NCBI GenBank assembly: GCA_023267795.1
Contig: JAHFMP010000070.1
Location: 1-5,085, forward strand
DNA: 5,085 nucleotides
From: Candidatus Woesearchaeota archaeon
GTDB taxonomy: Archaea; Nanobdellota; Nanobdellia; Woesearchaeales; DSVV01
Direction of reading: 5' to 3'
Shown: piece by piece, positions 1-4,597 of the stretch
Layout: every line of letters starts with the position of its first letter
Position numbering within the stretch: position 1 is the first letter of the stretch
Translations under genes and position numbers: made by a program
Notes under the pieces: generated by a model
Seen by the model: the letters and a program-made list of their open reading frames with translations, nothing else
What the model was told of the DNA's origin: nothing
Database searches by the model: none

Positions 1-796
1 ATTTAGTGTTCTTACAATACGGACAGCGAACAAATGGATCTGTTTCCACACGTTCCATAATTTTCGTGCACATGCTGCAGACTTTGTATTTCTCAGTTTC
101 AGATCCTTCTTCTTTATTTTCGCAGGAGAGACAAACAAACTCTACTTTTTTCTGTTTTTCTTTTAATGTTTTTTTACAAGATGTGCATACTGTTTTGTAG
201 AGAGAAGTTTCAGAAATACCAAGCTGGCTTGCGATGTTCGTAAATGAATCTTTTTGTTGAATGTGTTCAAGTACTTTTGGTTTAATTTTTTCAGTCAAAT
301 AAACCGCAATCCGACGAACGCCATCTGGAAAAAGAAGGGATGTTGATTGTCCGTGAATTTCTTTGGGAAATGCTTCAAATGGCACACCAATGTGAAACCC
401 TTTGTTACCGCTAAATTTTGCAGTCACAGAACGAATGCCATGCGCTTTGAGTTCCTGCACAAACAAGTGCGCAATAAGTTTGGAGTAGTCCCACAAAACA
501 CAATCAACATCAATGACTAAATCCCAACCACGACGAATTTCATCCAATTGTTTTTTGTTCATTCCTGTCACGATGTGTAGAGGATTTGTCCAGCGTTCTT
601 CGCTCACGTGAAAGGATGTTGCTCCTTTTTTTGCAAGTTCGAGAACATCGTTAGGGTAGGCAAGAACATCTGGTCTTTTGCCAAAGCCGCCTTCTCCAAA
701 TTTGACAGCAACTTCACGGTTTTCAGCAGCAAGAATCATTGCTTGTTGAATATCTGATCTTTTGTAATGTTTGAGAATAGTGGATAGGTGGAGCAT
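1..796 (-). CDS. priS: PriS-like DNA primase (archaeo-eukaryotic primase), 3' end outside window
   Basis: The frame is open from ATG 796-794 to the window edge, giving the first 265 residues. It looks like the catalytic small subunit of the archaeal replicative primase, which makes RNA/DNA primers. Visible motifs are R27-E-V-A in the N-terminal segment, the metal-binding pair D96-x-D98 in a hydrophobic strand (LVIDVD), and S129-G-N-K-G-F-H135, matching the family SGxRGxH nucleotide-binding motif. A conserved-looking segment follows (P157-D-G-V-R-R). Residues 204-261 then hold four CxxC pairs (C204/207, C222/225, C240/243, C258/261), enough for two zinc ribbons. Canonical PriS normally has one zinc site, so this is atypical. 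The third catalytic Asp is expected further downstream and is not visible. The ATG is the first start after an in-frame stop at 812-814, and no ribosome site precedes it, suggesting a leaderless mRNA. DPANN archaea are known to carry atypical, sometimes PriS-PriL fused, primases; whether PriL follows here cannot be seen. Confidence 0.85.
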   Translation of the reverse strand, partial: MLHLSTILKHYKRSDIQQAMILAAENREVAVKFGEGGFGKRPDVLAYPNDVLELAKKGATSFHVSEERWTNPLHIVTGMNKKQLDEIRRGWDLVIDVDCVLWDYSKLIAHLFVQELKAHGIRSVTAKFSGNKGFHIGVPFEAFPKEIHGQSTSLLFPDGVRRIAVYLTEKIKPKVLEHIQQKDSFTNIASQLGISETSLYKTVCTSCKKTLKEKQKKVEFVCLSCENKEEGSETEKYKVCSMCTKIMERVETDPFVRCPYCKNTK

Positions 797-817
797 AAAA
801 AAAGAGTATTTTCACAG

Positions 818-823
818 TTTAAA
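818..823 (-). promoter_or_regulatory. TATA-like box of the primase gene
   Basis: TTTAAA is centred about 25 nt upstream of the primase ATG (796). This is the archaeal box A distance if transcription starts at the start codon, and it fits the absence of a ribosome site. The hexamer is palindromic, so the strand is assigned by spacing only. Confidence 0.5.
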
Positions 824-839
824 TGGATTTTGCGTAATA

Positions 840-848
840 CTTAAAAAG
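840..848 (+). promoter_or_regulatory. TATA-like box of the disrupted host gene
   Basis: CTTAAAAAG-like sequence lies about 25-28 nt before a predicted transcript start near 868-872. That start would leave a short leader containing the ribosome site at 873-878. Together with the box at 818-823 it forms a compact divergent promoter between the primase and the unknown gene. Confidence 0.4.
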
Positions 849-872
849 CAACTTTGCTTCCCTACAAAAAAA

Positions 873-878
873 GAGGTG
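873..878 (+). promoter_or_regulatory. Ribosome binding site setting the start at 891
   Basis: GAGGTG matches the 16S anti-Shine-Dalgarno core and lies 12 nt before ATG 891. It favours this start over the earlier in-frame ATG at 771. The earlier ATG lies inside the divergent primase gene and would put the promoter region within the coding sequence. Confidence 0.7.
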
Positions 879-1197
879 GAGGAAAAGAAAATGACAGAAA
901 GCATTAATATTGGACCAGCAACACTCGTTCTTGTTGAGGGGATAAAATGGAGAGAAATTTATGAAAAACTAAGAGAAGATGAAATAAGAGAAAGAGAAAC
1001 AATAGCAGCAATTGTAGTAGAAACTCTAACACCATTACTCCCTGAATATCTAACAGGAGTAACACCTGGGGAAACAGAACTAAATGTATACTCGTCTTTT
1101 GAATATAGCTTCGATGGAAATCTTGGAAGAACAGAAGTAAGAGCAGAATTTCAAGATGATCTTGCAGGAGTAGTAGACAGCTATTTAAGAATGCATA

Positions 1198-1206
1198 TGA
1201 ATCACC
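1198..1206 (+). repeat. Left target-site duplication (TGAATCACC)
   Basis: This 9-bp direct repeat abuts the left inverted repeat and is identical to 2482-2490, which abuts the right one. The bases flanking each copy differ, so the length of 9 is unambiguous. Nine bp is typical of the IS4 family and the IS903 group of the IS5 family. Confidence 0.95.
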
Positions 1207-1223
1207 GGCTTTGCGTGGAAATT
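1207..1223 (+). repeat. Left terminal inverted repeat of the IS
   Basis: GGCTTTGCGTGGAAATT is the exact reverse complement of 2465-2481. The next base inward breaks the match (C1224 against the complement of T2464). It is the presumed transposase binding and cleavage end. Confidence 0.95.
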
Positions 1224-1232
1224 CATAAGAAG

Positions 1233-1421
1233 TTATTTTTTTGATTCTTTTAGGTGATCAAATTGTTTGTAAACTTGAAGTATGTTTTCTGCAGTTCCAA
1301 GATATCGTAAAACTTTTTGTTGAACTTTTCCTTCAATTCTTTTTGCCTCAACAAGATAAAAATATATCCGTTCAGTTTCATCTTTCTTTCTTTTGAACCT
1401 TTTTACTCGGAGGTAAACCAT
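1233..1421 (-). CDS. Small basic IS passenger protein resembling an IS1634-type transposase N-terminus
   Basis: This 62-residue protein lies wholly inside the IS, reads opposite to the transposase, and stops 10 bp from the left inverted repeat. The pattern (M-V-Y-L-R-V-K at the start, Y-F-Y-L-V-E-A near 21-27, then G-K-V-Q-Q-K-V-L-R-Y-L-G at 31-42) resembles the N-terminal segment of IS1634-like archaeal and bacterial transposases, which read roughly 'RVKK..YYYLVES.R..GKVRQ.VL.YLG'. It has no catalytic DDE region, so it cannot be a transposase by itself. It is rich in Lys/Arg, compatible with nucleic-acid binding. A TATATAAG box (1440-1447) at about -23 suggests a leaderless transcript from ATG 1421. 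A role in regulating or assisting transposition is inference. It could also be a remnant of another element captured between the ends. Confidence 0.7.
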   Translation of the reverse strand: MVYLRVKRFKRKKDETERIYFYLVEAKRIEGKVQQKVLRYLGTAENILQVYKQFDHLKESKK

Positions 1422-1429
1422 TTAGTAAA

Positions 1430-1440
1430 ATAGGCACTAC
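1430..1440 (+). repeat. Direct repeat copy 1 (ATAGGCACTAC)
   Basis: This 11-bp sequence is identical to 1480-1490, exactly 50 bp apart start to start. Both copies lie in the control region between the two divergent IS genes. This copy lies between the minus-strand TATA box and the ATG of the small gene, a position suited to an operator. Confidence 0.8.
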
Positions 1441-1447
1441 TTATATA
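1440..1447 (-). promoter_or_regulatory. TATA box of the small IS gene
   Basis: Minus-strand TATATAAG, preceded by A/T-rich sequence, is a close match to the archaeal box A consensus. It lies about 23 nt upstream of ATG 1421, implying a leaderless start. The surrounding ATATATTAAT is nearly symmetric and could also serve the plus strand. Confidence 0.55.
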
Positions 1448-1479
1448 TTAATTTTATGAAAATAAGTTGCATAAGTATT

Positions 1480-1490
1480 ATAGGCACTAC
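1480..1490 (+). repeat. Direct repeat copy 2 (ATAGGCACTAC)
   Basis: This is an exact copy of 1430-1440. It overlaps the end of a weak plus-strand TATA-like stretch (TATTATA, 1476-1482) that could serve the transposase. One copy beside each divergent promoter suggests a shared binding site for an IS-encoded protein, but this is inference. Confidence 0.75.
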
Positions 1491-1527
1491 AAATAAGAAA
1501 TGGCATACTAAAAAAGAGGTATTTTGC

Positions 1528-2466
1528 ATGGCACGACTTCCAAACAAAGAGTTCAGACAAATGGTTCCATTGTTGCGAGAAGAAGGATTCTACGAGCATG
1601 AGGAACCAAGAAAAATAAACTGGCCTCAGTACACAGACGCTCAAATTAAGGATGCAAAAGAAACTTTGGAATTCATCAGAGATAAAGTTGATGAATGCGA
1701 GTATCTTAAAACTCATGGCAAAATAGGAAGAAAATTGACTGACGCAAAAATTTTAGCAAAAGCAATACTTGTTTGCGAATTTCTTGATTTTACCGAGAGA
1801 GAAGCAGAAGGTTGGTTAGATATTATGGGACCATTTATTGGTATTCATTTGCATCTCGATGACAGGGTCATCGGAGAAGCACATGACAATCCGGAAGTCG
1901 TTTACATACTCAAACAAGTTTTCCAAAAAACAAAAGATTCCGACGGAAAATTGTCTGGTGATGGAACAGGAATTGAAACAAGCAGGAAGCAAAATTATGA
2001 GTCAAAGAAAAAGTCAGGAGAATTTATGACGAGCATTGTTGATTCAAGAGAAATAGTTCAGGCATTTGATCTTGATAAGGAAGAGGGTGCAGCGATGCAT
2101 GAATTAATCACACAAGTTCAAGGACTGAGTCTTCGCCTCGACGCTGGTTTTGTCGACAGAAAACTTGTGAAAGCTATTCGAAAATTAGGAATGACACCAT
2201 ATGTTTTTCCGAAGAAAAATCTCAAACTTAATGGAAGCCCAGCATGGAAAAAAATGTATTTAGAATTATTTTATGACGTGATGCAATGGCTTACTGAATA
2301 TCATCAAAGAAGTCATGCTGAAAGTTTTCACTCGAGCTTTAAAAGAAAAAATAGTATTGTCAGAAAAAGAAGACATCTTTGTATTCTTTCTCAAGTTACG
2401 GCGAGAATTATTCTTCACAATCGAAGAAAACTTGCTTATTTCAACAGAATTTCTATCGCTGCTTAA
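1528..2466 (+). CDS. IS5-type DDE transposase
   Basis: This 312-residue protein catalyses cut-and-paste movement of the surrounding element. The candidate catalytic triad is D145 (S-G-D-G-T-G), D205 (L-D-A-G-F-V-D) and E265. The last lies in a textbook IS4/IS5 signature, Y258-x2-R261-x3-E265-x6-K272, so the active site looks complete. The C-terminus is basic (R278-K-R-R-H and later R/K residues). A helical, Lys-rich N-terminal region (about 35-100) probably binds the ends. The start at 1528 is chosen because GAGGT (1516-1520) lies 7 nt upstream; the in-frame ATG at 1456 would add 24 residues, lacks a ribosome site and lies only about 10 nt from a TATA-like tract. The TAA (2464-2466) overlaps the first two bases of the right inverted repeat. 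Length suits the family and no frameshift is seen. Confidence 0.92.
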   Translation: MARLPNKEFRQMVPLLREEGFYEHEEPRKINWPQYTDAQIKDAKETLEFIRDKVDECEYLKTHGKIGRKLTDAKILAKAILVCEFLDFTEREAEGWLDIMGPFIGIHLHLDDRVIGEAHDNPEVVYILKQVFQKTKDSDGKLSGDGTGIETSRKQNYESKKKSGEFMTSIVDSREIVQAFDLDKEEGAAMHELITQVQGLSLRLDAGFVDRKLVKAIRKLGMTPYVFPKKNLKLNGSPAWKKMYLELFYDVMQWLTEYHQRSHAESFHSSFKRKNSIVRKRRHLCILSQVTARIILHNRRKLAYFNRISIAA

Positions 2467-2481
2467 TTTCCACGCAAAGCC
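2465..2481 (-). repeat. Right terminal inverted repeat of the IS
   Basis: AATTTCCACGCAAAGCC is the perfect reverse complement of 1207-1223. It overlaps the transposase stop codon and is followed directly by the second target duplication. Confidence 0.95.
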
Positions 2482-2490
2482 TGAATCACC
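2482..2490 (+). repeat. Right target-site duplication (TGAATCACC)
   Basis: This is an exact copy of 1198-1206. From C2491 the host reading frame resumes in phase with the 5' fragment once one copy is removed. Confidence 0.95.
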
Positions 2491-3068
2491 CTGAAAAAGA
2501 AGAAATAAAAGAAAGAGTTACAGGAAAAGCAGGGATAGTAATTCAAAATGCAAAATATCATCTAGGAACCAAAAATGATCACACAAGTGCATTGTATTTA
2601 CACAGACAAACAGGAAATAACCAATTTGAAAGGATATCATGGGAAGAAATTACAAAACCATTTCAAGCATATCTGAATGCATTATTTGTAGAAGACCCAA
2701 TTAATGCAACGTGGATAAGAGAAGCATCTTTAACTGGACCAATGATGTATGGGGATGGAGATGTAGAAACATATGCACGAGTGAAAAATCCAACAGTAAG
2801 AAGAATGGAACAAGCAGAAGAAACAATTGGTCCGTTCTTTCAATGGCTTAAAGAAAACAGAGCAAGTGTAGATGCAGTAGGAGATATGATTCGCTATGCG
2901 TATGAACAATTCAAAAGAGCAGAATATCAAACAAAGAGAGGAGAAACAAATCCTCATGCTTTAGACGTTGCAAGAGTTGCTGAAGAATCTGCATTAGCAT
3001 TTATTGCTGCTGCACAAAGAATAGAAGTAAATCCTCCTAAAACAGATCGAGCAACATATTTTAGATAA
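2491..3068 (+). pseudogene. 3' fragment of the IS-disrupted 297-aa unknown protein
   Basis: This fragment encodes residues 106-297 of the ancestral protein (starting P-E-K-E-E) and ends at TAA 3066-3068. The frame is still open and stop-free, so it has not visibly decayed since the insertion. The frame also happens to stay open back to an ATG at 2379 inside the transposase gene, but that extension is read out of phase with the transposase and is not native. The segment is rich in E, K, R and A, soluble, with a likely amphipathic helical C-terminal half (about 205-280) and no membrane or catalytic motif I can name. The ancestral protein family is not recognised. Expression of this fragment would need a promoter in the IS or reinitiation after the transposase. 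Confidence 0.85.
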
Positions 3069-3081
3069 TTTTTTCTTTTTT
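3069..3081 (+). terminator. T-rich terminator after the plus-strand genes
   Basis: Two runs of six T separated by one C follow the stop codon at 3068 directly. Archaeal transcription commonly ends in such U-rich tracts without a required hairpin. Confidence 0.6.
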
Positions 3082-3089
3082 GTAGTTTC

Positions 3090-3095
3090 AAAAAA
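3090..3095 (-). terminator. T-run terminator of the methyltransferase gene
   Basis: Read on the minus strand, a TTTTTT tract lies about 37 nt past the stop at 3132, preceded by further T-rich sequence. It faces the opposite terminator in the 63-bp convergent gap. Confidence 0.45.
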
Positions 3096-3131
3096 TTATA
3101 CTATAAAGAGAAAAGTGATGAATAATAAACC

Positions 3132-4235
3132 CTACATCTTCTCACAAATCAATGCTTCATCAAAAACAAATAAGTGCATGTGCTTTGTGCCGCCTTGCAA
3201 TCGTTTTTCAAAGAAAGTTCTCTCATCCCAATATTTTGCAGGATCAATAGTATAGCGAAGTACAACTCGTCCAACACCAAGATGCTGCAATTCTTTGAGA
3301 AGCGCTTTTTTGCCAAGCATATCAAAAGAATAGGGAACATGTGCATGAATTGCATACACAGTAAAAAAAGGACTGTTCAATATTTTAGTGGAAAGATAAA
3401 ATGTTTTTTTGCCTTGTGAAATTGCAACAATTTCTTTTGCAGCAACAAGGAATTCAAAAATGTCAGATGAAAGTGCAGATGCAAAAGCAGCAGGAACTAA
3501 TCCTGAAACTGCGAGTGCAGGATTTGGTTCAAGAAGATAAGAAAATGAAGCAGAAGAAGAGGAAACAACTGAAGAAGAAGAAGTAGTAATGGAAGAAAGT
3601 TCAGTAGCAGTACTGCACAACACTTCCTTTTCTGGCAATAAAACAACACGTTTTACGCATGTGCGTAAGGAACCAAAGTAAAGTGTCAAACGATTGAGTG
3701 CGCCATCTAAAGATAAGTATTCAGCTTCTGCAGAAAAACCAGCAGGAAATTCAAGTGTTTGAATGTACGGAGGAAATTCAACAGCAATTTTGTCAGTGAT
3801 TTGACCATACACAGAAAGCAACTTGGGAATATTTGGCTGAATTGTCGAAAGAGATCGCGCTTCTTCTGACGCAAAACGCTCAGGATCACAAAATACAATA
3901 TCAGGAGCAAATGTTTTGACGTGCGAAACAATCTCAGCAGCAAGTACATCCCCGCAAAGAAAAGTAATATTAGTAATACCCAGTGTTTTTGCATGCTCTT
4001 GTGCTTTTGCAAACAAAAGAGGATCTTTTTCTATAGCAAGAACGTGCGTGCAAGTTTGCACGAATGCAAAACTTTGAAATCCAGCGCCAGAGCAGAGATC
4101 AACAATTTTATTGCAGCGCAATCTTTCTGCGCGAAACACAGCAACAGCAGCATGCGTTGCAAATCTTTTTTCGTCAGAAGTTAAAGAGAGCTTTGCTTCT
4201 CCGAATACTTCTTTTTCTTTTTTTGCTCTGGACAT
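3132..4235 (-). CDS. Class I SAM-dependent methyltransferase, PG_1098/THUMP-like type
   Basis: This 367-residue protein probably methylates a structured RNA or another nucleic-acid substrate; the substrate is not known from sequence. The Rossmann core shows motif I V45-D-L-C-S-G-A-G52, the acidic end of strand 2 at A67-I-E-K-D71, a G95-D segment, and motif IV D112-I-V-F-C-D-P-E-R120. The DPxR form of motif IV, the following 'EAEYLSLDGALNRLTLY' (169-185), and the EPNPAL segment at 236-241 match what I recall of the PG_1098 family. In that family a ferredoxin-like part and a C-terminal THUMP-like domain (here about 300-357) follow the catalytic domain. Residues 210-232 form a Ser/Thr-rich low-complexity linker that looks like an insertion. 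The ATG at 4235 has a TATA-like box at about -25 and no ribosome site, so it is probably leaderless. It converges with the disrupted gene and diverges from the toxin operon. Confidence 0.82.
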   Translation of the reverse strand: MSRAKKEKEVFGEAKLSLTSDEKRFATHAAVAVFRAERLRCNKIVDLCSGAGFQSFAFVQTCTHVLAIEKDPLLFAKAQEHAKTLGITNITFLCGDVLAAEIVSHVKTFAPDIVFCDPERFASEEARSLSTIQPNIPKLLSVYGQITDKIAVEFPPYIQTLEFPAGFSAEAEYLSLDGALNRLTLYFGSLRTCVKRVVLLPEKEVLCSTATELSSITTSSSSVVSSSSASFSYLLEPNPALAVSGLVPAAFASALSSDIFEFLVAAKEIVAISQGKKTFYLSTKILNSPFFTVYAIHAHVPYSFDMLGKKALLKELQHLGVGRVVLRYTIDPAKYWDERTFFEKRLQGGTKHMHLFVFDEALICEKM

Positions 4236-4256
4236 AAAAAGAGAAAAACCAGAATC

Positions 4257-4267
4257 AATTTAAAAAA
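4257..4267 (-). promoter_or_regulatory. TATA-like box of the methyltransferase gene
   Basis: Minus-strand TTTTTTAAATT is centred about 26 nt upstream of ATG 4235, fitting a leaderless archaeal promoter. Confidence 0.5.
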
Positions 4268-4306
4268 TATGTTATTGAAAAGCTTTGACAAAAATCTGAC
4301 GGAAAA

Positions 4307-4316
4307 ACATATAAAT
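4307..4316 (+). promoter_or_regulatory. TATA box of the toxin-antitoxin operon
   Basis: ACATATAAAT is a good archaeal box A. A start about 26 nt downstream (near 4338) would leave a leader of about 10 nt carrying the GGTGG ribosome site at 4340-4344, just before ATG 4349. Confidence 0.55.
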
Positions 4317-4319
4317 CTT

Positions 4320-4340
4320 CTTACTTTTCTTACAAGTAAG
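4320..4340 (+). promoter_or_regulatory. Candidate operator: 7-bp inverted repeat
   Basis: CTTACTT (4320-4326) and AAGTAAG (4334-4340) are exact inverted repeats with a 7-bp spacer. They lie directly after the TATA box and cover the predicted transcript start. AbrB/MazE antitoxins typically repress their own operon from palindromes in this position, so this is a plausible autoregulatory site (inference). Confidence 0.45.
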
Positions 4341-4348
4341 GTGGTCAG

Positions 4349-4597
4349 ATGGAATTAGTCGAAATGAAGAGTGCAACCATAACTGCAAAAGGGCAGATTG
4401 CGTTGCCAAAACATATCCGAAAAATTGAAGGGTTTCATGTAGGTGAAAAAATAGCAATATTAGCATTTCCAGACCATGTAGAGCTTCGTTCTTTGAAACA
4501 GTTTCGCGAAAAGATATTTCCTGCGTTAGCGAGTGAAAAATCGCTGACAAAGGATTGGTTAAGCAAAGAGGATGAAGAAGCATGGAAAGATTTGTAA
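4349..4597 (+). CDS. AbrB/MazE-family antitoxin
   Basis: This 82-residue DNA-binding antitoxin is expected to neutralise the MazF-type protein encoded next and to repress the operon. The swapped-hairpin AbrB fold is clear at residues 6-45: a [15 protein letters not shown] segment, then I-R-K, G-E-K-I-A-I, and a closing strand (D-H-V-E-L). Residues 46-82 form a charged, acidic C-terminal tail (K-E-D-E-E-A-W near the end), which in this family wraps the toxin. ATG 4349 is preferred because GGTGG (4340-4344) lies just upstream; the next ATG, at 4364, is too far from it. The 3' end overlaps the toxin start by 16 nt, implying translational coupling. Confidence 0.9.
   Translation: MELVEMKSATITAKGQIALPKHIRKIEGFHVGEKIAILAFPDHVELRSLKQFREKIFPALASEKSLTKDWLSKEDEEAWKDL
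4568..4573 (+). promoter_or_regulatory. Ribosome binding site of the toxin, inside the antitoxin gene
   Basis: GAGGAT lies 8 nt before ATG 4582, within the last codons of the antitoxin. It supports 4582 as the toxin start and coupled translation of the pair. Confidence 0.5.

Larger units (their letters stand above)
891..1244 (+). pseudogene. 5' fragment of unknown 297-aa protein, interrupted by the IS
   Basis: This is the N-terminal part of a gene I do not recognise. Codons 1-105 (891-1205) and the first base of codon 106 (1206) are native. From 1207 the frame enters the insertion sequence and adds 12 foreign residues (RLCVEIHKKLFF) before TGA 1242-1244, so a 117-residue chimeric product could still be made. 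The native part is soluble and charged: a likely helix with an alternating K/E/R stretch at residues 19-37, then a hydrophobic segment and a beta-like segment (about 62-88). No signal peptide, membrane segment or catalytic motif is apparent. Joined to 2491-3068 it gives 894 nt, exactly 298 codons including the stop, with the junction reading M-H-M-N-H-P-E-K-E. Its former function is unknown; position divergent to the primase is the only contextual clue. Confidence 0.85.
1207..2481 (+). mobile_element. Complete IS5-type insertion sequence, 1275 bp
   Basis: The element is bounded by perfect 17-bp inverted repeats (1207-1223 and 2465-2481) and by an identical 9-bp duplication of host sequence. 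It carries a full-length DDE transposase on the plus strand and a 62-residue gene on the minus strand, divergently arranged, and almost no unused sequence. The tips begin GGCTTTG, the same first seven bases I recall for IS903. Together with the 9-bp duplication and the YREK signature of the transposase, this points to the IS5 family, IS903-like, or a close relative in the IS4/IS5 superfamily. Intact ends, intact transposase, an undecayed duplication and an intact downstream host frame all indicate a recent, possibly still mobile, insertion. Confidence 0.93.

Noticed and set aside
6..200. Plus-strand 64-residue frame
   Set aside because: It is the antisense shadow of the primase zinc-ribbon region; its composition is typical of reversed cysteine and lysine codons.
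771..890. Longer N-terminus (40 extra residues) for the disrupted gene
   Set aside because: The segment overlaps the primase gene and both promoters, has no ribosome site, and is out-competed by GAGGTG before ATG 891.
1456..1527. Longer transposase start at ATG 1456
   Set aside because: It has no ribosome site and lies about 10 nt from a TATA-like tract and before the second 11-bp repeat. ATG 1528 has a well-placed GAGGT.
2379..2490. Apparent 5' part of a 229-residue gene beginning at 2379
   Set aside because: It is the transposase coding strand read in another frame, then the inverted repeat and target duplication. The host frame merely happens to be open back through the IS end.
3401..3586. 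Plus-strand Gln/Lys-rich 61-residue frame
   Set aside because: It is the low-complexity shadow of the Ser-rich linker of the minus-strand methyltransferase.
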